64,000 bases of DNA from Pseudorhodobacter aquimaris (GCF_001202025.1 NZ_LGHS01000070.1:144288-208287); one strand, 5' to 3'; shown: positions 28,416-37,911, numbered from the stretch's first letter. Made by a program: numbers and translations. Notes: generated by a model from the letters alone, not told the origin.

Positions 28416-29726
28416 TTAGCCCCCCGCCGGCTTGGTGGGGGGCGCGCTGTTTGTGGCCTCGGGGCGGATCGGGTTGACCTTGATCCCTGCACCCAAAAGC
28501 GGGGAACGTTCACCGATGATCTCGCGCCCCGCGATACCGTCGGGGGCAAGGATCACAAGGTCGTCTTGACGGCGCAAAAGCCGTGCGGGCAGGGATTGCA
28601 GCCTGTCGTCGGGACCAAGGGCCAACACCGTCCCATCCGCGCCATAGGCGGAGGCGGGCAGGGCAATTGCTGCGGGTATTTCAGGCTCTGCCACCCGCAC
28701 GGTCACGAAATCGCCAGAGCGAAAGCCGGGCGCATGGGTTAGCGTGGCATAGACCAGACGCCCCGTCTGCCCTTCGCCCACGGCGGCCCCTGCGCGGGTC
28801 AGCCGCCCGTGGGCCACAAGCTCGGCACCCGAGGCGGCCAGCGCGGCGGTGACATCGGCGGTGATCAGCGCACCCCGATCATCCAGCAGCCGCGAGAATT
28901 GCGCGGTCGAGATGCGAAAGGCGACCTCTAACGCATCGGGATCAATCAGGTCGCCCAAACGTTCGTTGCTGCCAAGGATACGACCGGGAACGGTGGTGAT
29001 CCCGCTCAACATCCCGTTAAACTCGGCGAAAAGCCTGGTTTCGCGCAGGGCGCGTTCGGCCTCGGCCAGGGTGATGGCTTGGCGAGAGAGCGCGATGTCG
29101 GCCTGATCGACCCGCGCCTCGGCCTGTGCCAGGGCCGAGCGGCGCGACAAAACCGCCTGATCGGCCGCTGAGGCCGCAAGGGCTGCGGTTTCGACCGCCG
29201 ACGCCGAGCCGACACCTCGGGTTTCGAGGTCTTGCTGACGGGTCAGGGCCTGTTCGCGCAGATCAGCCTGTGCGCGGGCGGCGGCAACATCGTCACGCGC
29301 CAGCAGCAAGGCGCGCGCGGCCTCGACCTGCTCTGCCCTTGCGCGGTCCATATCCGATTGCGCAAGGTCGCGGGTGGCCATGGCATCTGCCGGATCAAGA
29401 CGCAGCAAAAGCTGTCCTTTGGTGACAGGTGCGCCATCCTCTACCCCCTTGCCCAAGGCGATAACCGTGCCTGCGCGCGGTGCGCGCAGTTCCAGCGTGC
29501 GGCGGCTGCGGATCTCGCCAAAGGCGGTGAGGACGGGGGCAAAGGGCGAAACCTTTGCCGTGATTACATTGGCGGAAAACACACGCTCACGGGCGGTTTG
29601 CGCAGGGCGGCCGTCCGCGGACCTGGCCTCAAAGGCTGTGCGCAGAGTTTGAACCGCCACCCCTAAAAGGCCGATGGTGACGGCCAGAATAAAGAGGCCA
29701 ACAAGGGAGCGTCTGAAAAACCGCAT
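28416..29726 (-). CDS. RND efflux periplasmic adaptor (membrane-fusion protein)
   Basis: This 436-residue HlyD/AcrA-type adaptor has an N-terminal anchor (about 8-28), a split biotinyl-lipoyl domain (LRAPRAGTVIALGKGVEDGAPV near residue 78), a long alpha-helical hairpin rich in Ala/Gln/Arg (about 115-215), and beta-barrel and membrane-proximal domains. The 4-nt spacing to the RND permease indicates one transcript. The start MRFFRRSLVGLFILAV was chosen because the in-frame extension upstream has no similarity to adaptors. Confidence 0.9.
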   Translation of the reverse strand: MRFFRRSLVGLFILAVTIGLLGVAVQTLRTAFEARSADGRPAQTARERVFSANVITAKVSPFAPVLTAFGEIRSRRTLELRAPRAGTVIALGKGVEDGAPVTKGQLLLRLDPADAMATRDLAQSDMDRARAEQVEAARALLLARDDVAAARAQADLREQALTRQQDLETRGVGSASAVETAALAASAADQAVLSRRSALAQAEARVDQADIALSRQAITLAEAERALRETRLFAEFNGMLSGITTVPGRILGSNERLGDLIDPDALEVAFRISTAQFSRLLDDRGALITADVTAALAASGAELVAHGRLTRAGAAVGEGQTGRLVYATLTHAPGFRSGDFVTVRVAEPEIPAAIALPASAYGADGTVLALGPDDRLQSLPARLLRRQDDLVILAPDGIAGREIIGERSPLLGAGIKVNPIRPEATNSAPPTKPAGG

Positions 29727-29783
29727 CTGGATACTCCGCCGGGGGACTACATTCCTATACGCCCGTCCGGCGCCATTCGATGA

Positions 29784-29852
29784 AACACTAACCCATGTGA
29801 TGTGTTCCGGGAAATATAACATTCCGTCGCATGCATGTGTGTGGAATATTCC
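29784..29852 (-). promoter_or_regulatory. Putative operator region upstream of the RND efflux operon
   Basis: The 135-bp spacer ahead of the adaptor gene holds several short palindromes: AACAC-N13-GTGTT (29784-29806), TTCC-G-GGAA (29805-29813), GGAA-N8-TTCC (29810-29825) and GGAATATTCC (29843-29852). Such clusters are common at repressor-controlled efflux promoters. No regulator gene lies alongside, so the factor is unknown. Confidence 0.3.
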
Positions 29853-29861
29853 TGCAACCGC

Positions 29862-30404
29862 CTATTTGCGGCGCTGGTGTTCATCCAGCCGCGGCATGAT
29901 TTCCACAAAATTGCAGGGCCGGTGGCGGTAATCGAACTGCCATTTCAGGATCTCATCCCAGGCGTCGCGACACGCGCCGGTGCTGCCGGGAAGCGCGAAA
30001 AGATAGGTGCCATTGGCCACGCCACCCGTTGCCCGGCTTTGCACCGCTGAGGTACCGATTTTCTGCATCGAGACCATGGTGAAGACGGTTCCGAAGGCCT
30101 CAATCTCTTTTTCATAGACATCGCGGTGGGCCTCGACGCTGACATCGCGCCCCGTCAGGCCGGTGCCACCTGTGGAAAGGATCACATCGATCTCAGGGTC
30201 GGCGCACCAGTTGCGCAGCTGTGCCGCAATCTCGGCGCGCTCATCGCGGATGATGGTGCGGGCGGCAAGATGGTGGCCCGCATCCGTAATCCGCGCAACC
30301 AAGGTATCGCCGGATTTGTCTTCCTCGATCCGGCGGGTGTCGGATACGGTCAGCACAGCAATGCGTACGGGAATGAAGGGAAGGGTTTCGTCAAGACGGG
30401 ACAT
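29862..30404 (-). CDS. moaB: Molybdenum cofactor biosynthesis protein B
   Basis: This 180-residue MoaB/MogA-like protein has VAVLTVSDTR near residue 15, ILSTGGTGLTGRDVS near residue 95 (the molybdopterin-binding loop) and FALPGSTGACRDAWDEIL near residue 140. It adenylylates molybdopterin or helps Moco assembly. It is 16 nt downstream of the uracil-DNA glycosylase gene and reads towards the efflux operon after a 135-nt gap. No other moa gene is nearby. Confidence 0.93.
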   Translation of the reverse strand: MSRLDETLPFIPVRIAVLTVSDTRRIEEDKSGDTLVARITDAGHHLAARTIIRDERAEIAAQLRNWCADPEIDVILSTGGTGLTGRDVSVEAHRDVYEKEIEAFGTVFTMVSMQKIGTSAVQSRATGGVANGTYLFALPGSTGACRDAWDEILKWQFDYRHRPCNFVEIMPRLDEHQRRK

Positions 30405-30420
30405 GATACTGCCTTTTCAG

Positions 30421-31218
30421 TCAGGATGGATTGGCCAGTTTCGCCTGCACGGCAAGTAAATCTGCCCAGGCTTCGCGTTTCGCCCCGAGGTTGCGCAAAA
30501 GATAGGCCGGATGCGTCATGGGCATCACCGGGATCGCCGCGCATTCGCCCCATTGGCCGCGCATCCGCAAAATGCCGCTTTGACCCAGCAACGCCTGACA
30601 GGCCACATTGCCCATGGCGATAATCACCTGTGGTTTGGCCAGGACGATATGGCGCAACAAGAACGGGCGCATCATGGCGATCTCGGCCTCGGTCGGGTCG
30701 CGGTCCCCCGGCGGGCGCCACGGCAGAACATTGGTCAGATAGGCAGATGCCCTGGGGTCATCGGCATCGCGCGCATGGCCGATCGCCGCCAGCATCTTGT
30801 CCAGAAGCAGGCCGGAGTGGCCGACAAAGGGCAGGCCCTCGCGGTCCTCTTCGCGGCCCGGTGCCTCACCCACCACCATCAGGGGGGCGCCGGGATTGCC
30901 TGCGGAAAACACAAGATTGCGCGCGCCTTTTTTCAGCTCGCAATGCGCAAAACTTTCTAATGCGGCGCGCAGGGCGGTCAGATCGGCACAGGGGGCCGCG
31001 GCGGCTTGGGCGGCATTAACCGGATCGGGGGCGGCAGGTTGCACCTGGTCCTCGACGGTTTTGGGCTTGGGGGTAAGGGTGGCTTGCTTTTCGGGCAGGG
31101 CATAGCGGTCTACGGCTGCCTCAGACATCACCTCGGTCACGCCAAGTTCCACCTGCCACGCAAGGGCGGCAAAGGCGGCGTTCCAATCGTAATCCGAAAT
31201 GTTGGTATTGATTCCCAT
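30421..31218 (-). CDS. Uracil-DNA glycosylase (UdgA/type 4-like)
   Basis: This 265-residue protein has the family 4 features: VVGEAPGREEDREGLPFVGHSGLLLDKML (motif 1), TNVLPWRPPGDRDPTEAEI, GNVACQALLG, and the C-terminal MTHPAYLLRN (motif 2 with the catalytic-loop His). In type 4 enzymes four cysteines bind a [4Fe-4S] cluster. Only some Cys are visible here (CADL, HCELKK), so cluster binding is uncertain. It removes uracil from DNA after cytosine deamination. The N-terminal 80 residues are a Pro/Ala-rich linker. ATG 31218 (MGINTNISDYDW) was chosen. Confidence 0.85.
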   Translation of the reverse strand: MGINTNISDYDWNAAFAALAWQVELGVTEVMSEAAVDRYALPEKQATLTPKPKTVEDQVQPAAPDPVNAAQAAAAPCADLTALRAALESFAHCELKKGARNLVFSAGNPGAPLMVVGEAPGREEDREGLPFVGHSGLLLDKMLAAIGHARDADDPRASAYLTNVLPWRPPGDRDPTEAEIAMMRPFLLRHIVLAKPQVIIAMGNVACQALLGQSGILRMRGQWGECAAIPVMPMTHPAYLLRNLGAKREAWADLLAVQAKLANPS

Positions 31219-31333
31219 AGCGGGCAGAGTAGGGCCGCGCTTGGGGCGGGGCAAGACGGGATTGGCTGCAACTAGGCGTTGCCCCGCAGCACGGGCTTTG
31301 CCATAAGCAATCAGAGACAATCAGGGGGCCAAG

Positions 31334-32296
31334 ATGAGTTTTCGCGCACGTCATTTGCTGGGGATCCAACATCTCGCCCCGGATGAAATCCGCGCCGTTC
31401 TGGATCTGGCGGATAAATATGTTGAGTTCAACCGCCGCTCAATCAAGAAATCCGACGCGCTGGCGGGGATGACCCAGATCAACATGTTCTTTGAAAACTC
31501 CACCCGCACGCAGGCCTCTTTTGAATTGGCGGGCAAACGGCTCGGGGCGGATGTGATGAATATGGCGGTCGCGCAATCGAGTGTGAAAAAGGGTGAGACC
31601 CTGATCGACACAGCCCTGACCTTGAACGCGATGCACCCCGATTTGCTGGTGGTGCGGCACGGAGCCTCGGGGGCGGTGAACCTCTTGGCCGAAAAGGTGA
31701 ATTGCGCCGTGCTGAATGCGGGCGACGGGCGGCATGAGCATCCGACACAGGCACTTTTGGATGCGCTGACGATCCGCCGCGCCAAGGGGCGCATCCAGCG
31801 GCTGACAGTGGCGATTTGCGGCGATGTGGCGCACAGCCGCGTGGCGCGTTCTAATCTGATATTGCTGGGGAAAATGGAAAACCGGGTGCGTCTGGTGGCA
31901 CCGCCAACCTTGATGCCCGCAGGCGTGCAGGAGTTCGGTTGTGAGGTGTTTGACGACATGGAGAAAGGCCTTGAAGGGGCCGATGTGGTGATGATGCTGC
32001 GCCTGCAAAAAGAGCGGATGGATGGCGGGTTTATCCCGTCAGAGCGTGAGTATTACCATCGCTACGGGCTGGATGCGGAAAAGCTCTCGCATGCCAAGCC
32101 CGATGCCATCGTGATGCATCCCGGCCCGATGAACCGCGGTGTGGAAATCGACGGCGAAATTGCCGATGACATCAATCGCAGCGTTATTCAGGAACAGGTA
32201 GAGATGGGCGTCGCCGTGCGTATGGCTTGTATGGACCTGTTGGCGCGCAACCTGCGGGCCGAACGCGGGGCGCGTGCCGCCGGGGTGATGGTATGA
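31334..32296 (+). CDS. pyrB: Aspartate carbamoyltransferase catalytic chain
   Basis: PyrB condenses carbamoyl phosphate with aspartate in pyrimidine synthesis. The 320-residue protein has the carbamoyl-phosphate site [20 protein letters not shown] near residue 55, VVRHGASGA near residue 108, [17 protein letters not shown] near residue 138, and the aspartate site [11 protein letters not shown] near residue 265. No pyrI regulatory chain is adjacent. The third gene downstream encodes an HxH-less dihydroorotase, the kind that acts as a structural partner of ATCase in Pseudomonas. Confidence 0.97.
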   Translation: MSFRARHLLGIQHLAPDEIRAVLDLADKYVEFNRRSIKKSDALAGMTQINMFFENSTRTQASFELAGKRLGADVMNMAVAQSSVKKGETLIDTALTLNAMHPDLLVVRHGASGAVNLLAEKVNCAVLNAGDGRHEHPTQALLDALTIRRAKGRIQRLTVAICGDVAHSRVARSNLILLGKMENRVRLVAPPTLMPAGVQEFGCEVFDDMEKGLEGADVVMMLRLQKERMDGGFIPSEREYYHRYGLDAEKLSHAKPDAIVMHPGPMNRGVEIDGEIADDINRSVIQEQVEMGVAVRMACMDLLARNLRAERGARAAGVMV

Positions 32297-32320
32297 CATA
32301 TCCCGGGGACGGAGGCTGTG

Positions 32321-32779
32321 ATGCCTGATCTGCCACGCGATAGGGTGATGGGGGAGGCGATGTCGCCGCTGCGCGAGGGAGAGGTGATCCTTGCGGAATG
32401 GCCTGCCGATAAGGAACGCTATTGGCGCAGCCATGCGATCATGGCGGTGCTTGGCGGCTTTGTGGGTGGTGTCGTGTTACTGGCCATTGGCAATCCGGCG
32501 CCTTGGGTTGGCCCCGTGGCGGCGGTTTTTGCGATGGGCGCCCGCGCTTGGTATCTGGCGTCCGAGGCGCTGGCAGGGCATTGGCGGTTGACCACCCAAC
32601 GTTTGCAGGGGCCGGGAGGGCGGCAAATGTCTCTGGGACAGATCACCACCGTGCGGCCCTTCTTTGGCGATGTGCAGGTCATAACCCAAGCCGGCGACAA
32701 ACATTTGATGAAATATCTGGCCGATGGGGCGGGCGTGGCGGCGTCTATCCAATCTGCCAAAGCGGGGTTCAAACCATGA
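32321..32779 (+). CDS. PH-like domain membrane protein between pyrB and pyrC
   Basis: This 152-residue protein has a soluble N-terminus (REGEVILAEWPADKERYWRSH), two membrane helices (about 40-60 and 63-80) and a C-terminal bacterial PH-like (bPH2/DUF304-type) fold around HWRLTTQRLQ and SLGQITTVRPFFGDVQVI. Its function is unknown. The ATG at 32321 was chosen; a GTG one codon upstream is also in frame. Its stop overlaps the pyrC ATG (ATGA), so it belongs to the pyrimidine transcript. Confidence 0.7.
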   Translation: MPDLPRDRVMGEAMSPLREGEVILAEWPADKERYWRSHAIMAVLGGFVGGVVLLAIGNPAPWVGPVAAVFAMGARAWYLASEALAGHWRLTTQRLQGPGGRQMSLGQITTVRPFFGDVQVITQAGDKHLMKYLADGAGVAASIQSAKAGFKP

Positions 32780-34062
32780 CTGTCTTTCTTGAAAATGCCC
32801 GTATTATCAACCCCGAGACGCTGGAGGAAAGCACAGGCAACCTGATCCTCGACGACGGGATGATTGCGGCCATTTGTTCGGCCAGCGCCCCCAAAGGCGC
32901 ACAAGTGATTGACTGTGCAGGCAAATGCCTGGCCCCCGGTATCGTCGACCTTGGCGTGAAAATCGGAGAGCCGGGAGAGAGGCACCGCGAAAGTTTCCGC
33001 TCGGCCGGCCTTGCGGCGGCGGCGGGGGGGGTGACCACGATCATCGCGCGCCCCGATACCAGCCCCGCAATTGACACGCCCGAAGTTCTGGAATTCGTGA
33101 CCCGCCGCGCCGCCGAGGCCCCTGTCCGCATTCACCACATGGCCGCGCTGACCAAATCCCGCGCGGGCCGTGAGATGGTAGAGATCGGATTCATGCTGGA
33201 TGCTGGCGCGCTGGCCTTTACCGATTGCGACCATGTGGTGACCGATACCAAGGTGCTGGGCCGTGCGCTCAGCTATGCGCGCAGTCTTGGCGCGCTGGTG
33301 ATCGGCCATCCACAAGATCCGGGCCTGTCCAAAGGGGCGGCGGTGACCAGCGGCAAGTTCGCCTCGCTTTTGGGCCTGCCGGGGGTGCATCAGATGGCGG
33401 AGCGTATCGGGCTGGACCGTGATCTGGGCATGGTCGAGATGACGGGCGTGCGCTATCACGCCGATCAGATCACCTGCGCGCGGTCGCTGCCACCGCTGGA
33501 ACGTGCCAAGGCCAACGGGCTGGATGTGACGGCGGGGGTCTCTATCCACCATCTGACATTGAACGATCTGGATGTGGGTGATTATCGCAGCTTTTTCAAA
33601 ATGACCCCGCCCCTGCGCCCCGAAGAGGATCGTGTGGCCGTGGTTGAGGCCGTTGCCTCGGGCTTGATCGATATCATCTGTTCCATGCACTCCCCGCAGG
33701 ATGAGGAAAGCAAACGCCTGCCGTTTGAGGATGCAGCCCCCGGCGCCGTGGCCTTGCAGACCTTCCTGCCTGCGGCGATGCGGCTTTATCATGCCGGTGC
33801 GATGGGCCTGCCGATGTTGTTTCGGGCGATGTCCCTGAACCCGGCCAAACGGCTTGGCCTGCCCCAAGGCCGTATGGCCGAGGGCGCGCCCGCTGATCTG
33901 GTGCTTTTTGATCCCGATGCGCCCTTTATGCTGGACCGCAGCACGCTTTTGTCGAAATCCAAGAACACCCCCTTTGACGGGCAACGGATGGAGGGGCGGG
34001 TGATCGCCACTTTTGTTGCAGGGCGTCAGGTGTTCGGTCAGGAAGGGATGATTAATGCCTGA
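32776..34062 (+). CDS. Dihydroorotase-like protein lacking the HxH metal site
   Basis: This 428-residue amidohydrolase-fold protein is of the class I dihydroorotase/PyrX family. The normal DxHxH zinc motif is replaced by [14 protein letters not shown] near residue 57. The catalytic-Asp block (usually ATDHAPH) reads CSMHSPQ near residue 306, so Asp is lost. Some later His survive ([16 protein letters not shown]). These changes match pseudo-dihydroorotases (pyrC' of Pseudomonas), which hold PyrB in an active complex without catalysis. A true dihydroorotase is then expected elsewhere in the genome. It overlaps plsY by 8 nt. Confidence 0.85.
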   Translation: MTVFLENARIINPETLEESTGNLILDDGMIAAICSASAPKGAQVIDCAGKCLAPGIVDLGVKIGEPGERHRESFRSAGLAAAAGGVTTIIARPDTSPAIDTPEVLEFVTRRAAEAPVRIHHMAALTKSRAGREMVEIGFMLDAGALAFTDCDHVVTDTKVLGRALSYARSLGALVIGHPQDPGLSKGAAVTSGKFASLLGLPGVHQMAERIGLDRDLGMVEMTGVRYHADQITCARSLPPLERAKANGLDVTAGVSIHHLTLNDLDVGDYRSFFKMTPPLRPEEDRVAVVEAVASGLIDIICSMHSPQDEESKRLPFEDAAPGAVALQTFLPAAMRLYHAGAMGLPMLFRAMSLNPAKRLGLPQGRMAEGAPADLVLFDPDAPFMLDRSTLLSKSKNTPFDGQRMEGRVIATFVAGRQVFGQEGMINA

Positions 34063-34663
34063 GATAACAACCGCACCGCTTTTACTGCTTTTGGTGGGGG
34101 TGCTTGCCTATCTGTTGGGCTCGGTGCCCTTTGGGTTGGTGATCACCCGCGCGTTGGGTCTTGGCGATTTGCGCGCCATCGGGTCGGGAAATATCGGCGC
34201 GACGAATGTACTGCGCACCGGTAATAAGGGCGCGGCACTGGCGACGCTGTTGCTGGATGCAGGCAAGGGCGGGATTGCGGTTTTGGTCGCGCGGATGGCC
34301 GTTGGCGAGGATGCTGCTCAGCTTGCAGGGCTGGCAGCCTTTTTCGGGCATGTCTTTCCGGTCTGGCTGGGGTTCAAGGGCGGCAAGGGGGTTGCAACCT
34401 TCCTTGGCACCCTTTTGGCGCTGGCGTGGCCGGTCGGGCTGGCGGCCTGTGCAAGCTGGCTGGTTGCGGCGGTTTTGTGGCGTATGTCGTCGCTGGCGGC
34501 GCTGGTTGCGGCGGCGTCCTCGACCATCTGGATGCTGCTTTTGGGATATGAGCGGATGATGTTTCTGGGCATCATCCTGACGCTTTTGGTCTATTGGCGC
34601 CACGCCGAGAACATCAAACGCATCAAAGCCGGAACTGAGCCAAAGATCGGCAAAAAGGGCTAA
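34055..34663 (+). CDS. plsY: Glycerol-3-phosphate acyltransferase PlsY
   Basis: PlsY transfers acyl groups from acyl-phosphate to glycerol 3-phosphate. The 202-residue protein has about five membrane helices and the three PlsY motifs: [11 protein letters not shown] with [19 protein letters not shown] near residue 45, [22 protein letters not shown] near residue 105, and the later [20 protein letters not shown] at the C-terminus. It overlaps the end of the preceding gene and is convergent with the YigZ-like gene, whose stop overlaps its own. Confidence 0.95.
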   Translation: MPEITTAPLLLLLVGVLAYLLGSVPFGLVITRALGLGDLRAIGSGNIGATNVLRTGNKGAALATLLLDAGKGGIAVLVARMAVGEDAAQLAGLAAFFGHVFPVWLGFKGGKGVATFLGTLLALAWPVGLAACASWLVAAVLWRMSSLAALVAAASSTIWMLLLGYERMMFLGIILTLLVYWRHAENIKRIKAGTEPKIGKKG

Positions 34664-35124
34664 TCGTCCTTTGCCAAGGCATCCAGATAGGCCCGCGTGC
34701 AGCCGGTGACATGGCGAAAGCGGTCCCCGCCCAAATGGGTGCCGCCATACCAGCGTGTCACCACGACGATATGATCGGTCAGCCCCTCACGTTCCAGCAT
34801 GCGCAAGATCGCGGCTGCGGCCCCCGCCTCTCCGTCGTCATTGCGCTGGGGGCCATCGGACAGACAGGCGGCCCAGCTGTTATGCGTGGCCTTGGAGAAT
34901 TTCTTGTTCGACTTCAGCGCCTTGAGAAATGCCGCGATGTCATCCTTGTTTTGCACCGGCCCGCCTGACACCGCATAACGCGAGCCCCGATCCTTAATGA
35001 CGTTCATCAGTTGCAACATATCTTGTATCGCCGGGTCAAACGGGGGATCAAACGGGGCGCCGCTGGCGGGTGGGGCCAAGCTTGGCGGTGCGGGCGATGG
35101 TGGCCTCAATGGCGGTGCGTTCAT
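34660..35124 (-). CDS. YigZ/IMPACT N-terminal domain protein (UPF0029)
   Basis: This is a protein of about 154 residues whose residues 40-150 form the UPF0029/IMPACT N-terminal domain: [42 protein letters not shown], and [19 protein letters not shown]. It lacks the C-terminal ferredoxin-like domain of full-length YigZ (about 200 residues). The first 35 residues are a Pro-rich linker. The start is uncertain: ATG 35124 overlaps the upstream DUF2254 gene by 77 nt, while ATG 35019 would give a 119-residue domain-only protein without overlap. The molecular function is not established. Confidence 0.75.
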   Translation of the reverse strand: MNAPPLRPPSPAPPSLAPPASGAPFDPPFDPAIQDMLQLMNVIKDRGSRYAVSGGPVQNKDDIAAFLKALKSNKKFSKATHNSWAACLSDGPQRNDDGEAGAAAAILRMLEREGLTDHIVVVTRWYGGTHLGGDRFRHVTGCTRAYLDALAKDD

Positions 35125-36313
35125 GTGGTAACATGCTGTCATGGCTGCGTGATTGTGCATGTTGCGCCTGTACCAAGGCGATCTGGCCAAAACGGGCCGG
35201 CGCGATTTGCGCAAGGGCCAGCAACGCTTTTTGCAAACGCATCTGCACCGCAAAGGTCGCTGCCCCGTCGCGCGCAATCGGGGGGAAAATATCGTCCATC
35301 ATATCCTCCAGCTTCAGGGGTGGAACCCAGATATTGGGGTACTTCAGGTCCGGATCATGATCTTTGGCCAGCGGGGCGAGCAAGCGAATCGTGCGGCCCA
35401 GAATGTCGATGGCGGTGCCCGGATCATTGACCGCGGGCGACAGCGCACGCTGGGCAATCTCGGCCAGAACCGAAAGACCGAAGCGGGGATCTTGTTCAAA
35501 GCTGCGGGTCTCACCAATGGTGAAGGCATCGGTGATCTTTCTGCCACCCTCACGGGTTTTGCCGAGAATATAAGCCACCGCAATGCCTGGATGCACAAAT
35601 GCGCCAGGAAGGGCAGTTACATAAACCTGACAATTCAGGTCCTCAGCACAGTCCTGAAGCCAGTCCATATGCAGATATCGAACATAACCAATGTCGCTGG
35701 GATAAACCGGATAGGCATCGGGTGGCGGTGCGCCGGGGTGGCCATGACCGCCCAGATAGGGCGCCTTTATCCGGATGGAGAGGGCGCGGCGGGCGGCCGT
35801 CTCGACCTTGCCAATCGAATCCTCCATCTGGCCAAAGACCGTCAAATGCGCGATCCACCGCAAGATGACGACCACCACGATCAAGACTACGGCAATGGAC
35901 ACCATGAAAAGCACAAGCCGGTCATTATCGGTCAAGACACCGCCGTTCAGGGCGATAATCCCGATCAGGCTGTAAAGAAAAGACCCCAGAAAGGTTGCCA
36001 GTACCCGCTGCGTGGTCCGGTCCGCCTTGAGCAAAGTGGTCGCGCGTGGCGTCACCGCCGAGGCCGCTCCGGCAAAGGCTGATACCATGATGCCAAGCGA
36101 AAAGGTCACCACCGCCAGCATAGAGCTGGCAAGGATGGTCAAAACCGATTCGACCGCCCCCGAGCCGAGCGAAGAGCCGAGCCCGGATGGCAAAAGCGGC
36201 CCGATCACAACGGCCCCCAGATTGGTGATCACCGCAAGGATGGCGTAAAGCGCGGTCACAACCCACAGCTTTTGCAGCAGCTCCCGGATAAAAAGTCGCC
36301 ACTTGGATATCAT
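35048..36313 (-). CDS. DUF2254 family membrane protein
   Basis: This 421-residue protein has four membrane helices in the first 150 residues (for example VESVLTILASSMLAVVTFS and LVLFMVSIAVVLIVVVVIL) and a large soluble C-terminal region with DPRFGLSVLAEIAQRALSPAVNDPGTA near residue 290, the DUF2254 signature. The biochemical role is unknown. It is followed on the same strand by the YigZ-domain gene. Confidence 0.88.
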   Translation of the reverse strand: MISKWRLFIRELLQKLWVVTALYAILAVITNLGAVVIGPLLPSGLGSSLGSGAVESVLTILASSMLAVVTFSLGIMVSAFAGAASAVTPRATTLLKADRTTQRVLATFLGSFLYSLIGIIALNGGVLTDNDRLVLFMVSIAVVLIVVVVILRWIAHLTVFGQMEDSIGKVETAARRALSIRIKAPYLGGHGHPGAPPPDAYPVYPSDIGYVRYLHMDWLQDCAEDLNCQVYVTALPGAFVHPGIAVAYILGKTREGGRKITDAFTIGETRSFEQDPRFGLSVLAEIAQRALSPAVNDPGTAIDILGRTIRLLAPLAKDHDPDLKYPNIWVPPLKLEDMMDDIFPPIARDGAATFAVQMRLQKALLALAQIAPARFGQIALVQAQHAQSRSHDSMLPHERTAIEATIARTAKLGPTRQRRPV

Positions 36314-36380
36314 CGGATCTGCCTTGTTCTGGATTTCACGCCCTCAGTCTGGCGGTTGTAAGGCCGCGTGGCAAGACCAC

Positions 36381-37091
36381 TTAGCGCAGGCTGTTGACCA
36401 CCTTTTGCACCGTGGCGCGGCGGGCGGCATTGGGCGGGTGGCTGCCAAGGAACTGATCGCCGGGGTCTGGCAAGCGGTCAAAATAGGCGGCCCCGCGAAG
36501 GGCGTCAAAGCCAGCCTTTTCGGTCATCTCGGCACCAAGAGCATCTGCCTCAAGCTCGAACCCTTTGGAAAAGCGGCGCGCCCCGACCGAGGCCCCGAAC
36601 TCTTGTGCACGCAAAATCGCGGCCTCATCCCCACCGCCAACAGCGATCAACAGCCCTGCAAGCATCGCACCCTGGCTGGCGCTTTGCTGTTGCTGCGGAA
36701 TATGGCCCATGATGTGATGCGCCGCCTCATGGCCCATGACAAAGGCCAGCTCGTCCACATTTTCGGCATTGGCGATCAGCGCGAGGTTGAAGGCAAGCAC
36801 CGGCCGACCCTGCCGGTCCAGTGTCTGAAAGGCATTGGGGCTTTGGTTCGGCCGGTCGTCGATCGCGATCTGAAAGTCACAGTTCTGGCGTTGGGTAAGG
36901 GCATGACAATATCGCTCAACCACGGGCTCCATGGCATTGAGGGCCACGACAAAGTTCCGCTTGGCCAGCGCCGAAGGTTCGGTTTGCACCGTTGCCTGCG
37001 CTGCCGTTTGCACAGGGGGGCTGACACCCTCGCTGGGCACGACACAGCCCGCCAATAGCGCCAGTCCAACAATCGCCCCGATTAACCGCAT
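36381..37091 (-). CDS. M48-family metallopeptidase lipoprotein
   Basis: This 236-residue zinc metalloprotease is of the M48/LoiP-YcaL type. It has a lipoprotein signal (MRLIGAIVGLALLAGC, lipid Cys at 16), the catalytic HExxH in FVMGHEAAHHIMGHIPQQ near residue 120, and the third-ligand Glu region in FELEADALGAEMTEKAGFD near residue 180. It is probably anchored in the outer membrane, facing the periplasm, for envelope protein quality control. Confidence 0.9.
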   Translation of the reverse strand: MRLIGAIVGLALLAGCVVPSEGVSPPVQTAAQATVQTEPSALAKRNFVVALNAMEPVVERYCHALTQRQNCDFQIAIDDRPNQSPNAFQTLDRQGRPVLAFNLALIANAENVDELAFVMGHEAAHHIMGHIPQQQQSASQGAMLAGLLIAVGGGDEAAILRAQEFGASVGARRFSKGFELEADALGAEMTEKAGFDALRGAAYFDRLPDPGDQFLGSHPPNAARRATVQKVVNSLR

Positions 37092-37172
37092 TTTTCACCC
37101 TCATGCATCCTTGCGCTGTGTTTTAGCACAAGCGCCCCGCGCGAAAAGTCTTTTTACCATGCTGTGTGCGGA

Positions 37173-37424
37173 TCACTCCAACCGGAAAACCTTGTCCCGG
37201 CTGGTGGCTCCGCGCAGCAGAACCACCCGCGATTTCGCAACCCCAAGCGATTTGGCCAGCAGTTTGATGACCGCGGCCGTGGCCTTGCCATCCTCGGGGA
37301 CGGTGGTGACATAGACACGGATCTGCCCGTTATCGACGGTGATGGCGTTGCGCGCGGCTTTGGGTGTGACACGCACGCTGAATTCGGTGCCGGGCGCGAT
37401 AGAAAAGGGGGCAGGTTTGGCCAT
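37173..37424 (-). CDS. DUF167 (YggU) family protein
   Basis: This 83-residue protein has the conserved DUF167 core: FSVRVTPKAARNAI near residue 15, DGKATAAVIKLLAKSLGVAKSRVVLLRGATSRDKVFRLE to the end. It is small, soluble and widely conserved, with no settled function. In many proteobacteria it follows yggT/proC; no such neighbour is present here. Its upstream region is shared with the divergent lipoprotein gene. Confidence 0.88.
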   Translation of the reverse strand: MAKPAPFSIAPGTEFSVRVTPKAARNAITVDNGQIRVYVTTVPEDGKATAAVIKLLAKSLGVAKSRVVLLRGATSRDKVFRLE

Positions 37425-37509
37425 GTCAGGGCTTTCACTGGGTAAGGTAACGGTACACTTTATGCGCGCAAGACGTTAGCATAGGGCGGAAGGACGCAGG
37501 AGGCCTAGG

Positions 37510-37908
37510 ATGCGCACATTGATTTTGATCTCCGTTCTGGCGGTTATGGCGGGATGCGGGACGCCGCAAGAACGTTGCATCGCCGGGGCGACCCGCGACT
37601 TGCGCATTGTGGATCGGCTGATCGGGGAAACCAACCGGAATCTTGAGCGCGGATACGCGCTGGAAGAGGTGGTGCGCACCCGTACGCGCTGGGTTATGTG
37701 TCGCCCGCCCAAGGCTGCCACCAAGGATGAAAAGGCAAAGCCCGCAAGAATGTGCCTGCGCGATTCGCATTACACCGTCACCCGCCCCAAAGCGATCAAC
37801 CTTGCCGAGGAGCGGGAGAAACTGGCCGAACTGCAAAAGAAACGGACGACACTCTTGCGCAGCGCCGCCAAAGAGGTGGCTGACTGCAAGATCGCCCACC
37901 CGGAATGA
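37510..37908 (+). CDS. Hypothetical lipoprotein
   Basis: This 132-residue protein has a lipoprotein signal peptide (MRTLILISVLAVMAGC, lipid Cys 16). The mature part is highly charged, with a likely coiled coil at the C-terminal end (INLAEEREKLAELQKKRTTLLRSAAKEV) and several further Cys (QERC, VMCRPP, RMCLRD, DCKIAH) that could form disulfides. I do not recognise a family. It ends 3 nt before the convergent SDR gene. Confidence 0.72.
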   Translation: MRTLILISVLAVMAGCGTPQERCIAGATRDLRIVDRLIGETNRNLERGYALEEVVRTRTRWVMCRPPKAATKDEKAKPARMCLRDSHYTVTRPKAINLAEEREKLAELQKKRTTLLRSAAKEVADCKIAHPE

Positions 37909-37911
37909 TGT

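Noticed and set aside
32419..33984. A 521-codon open frame antisense to the pseudo-dihydroorotase
   Set aside because: It is a shadow of the plus-strand gene, with unnatural composition.
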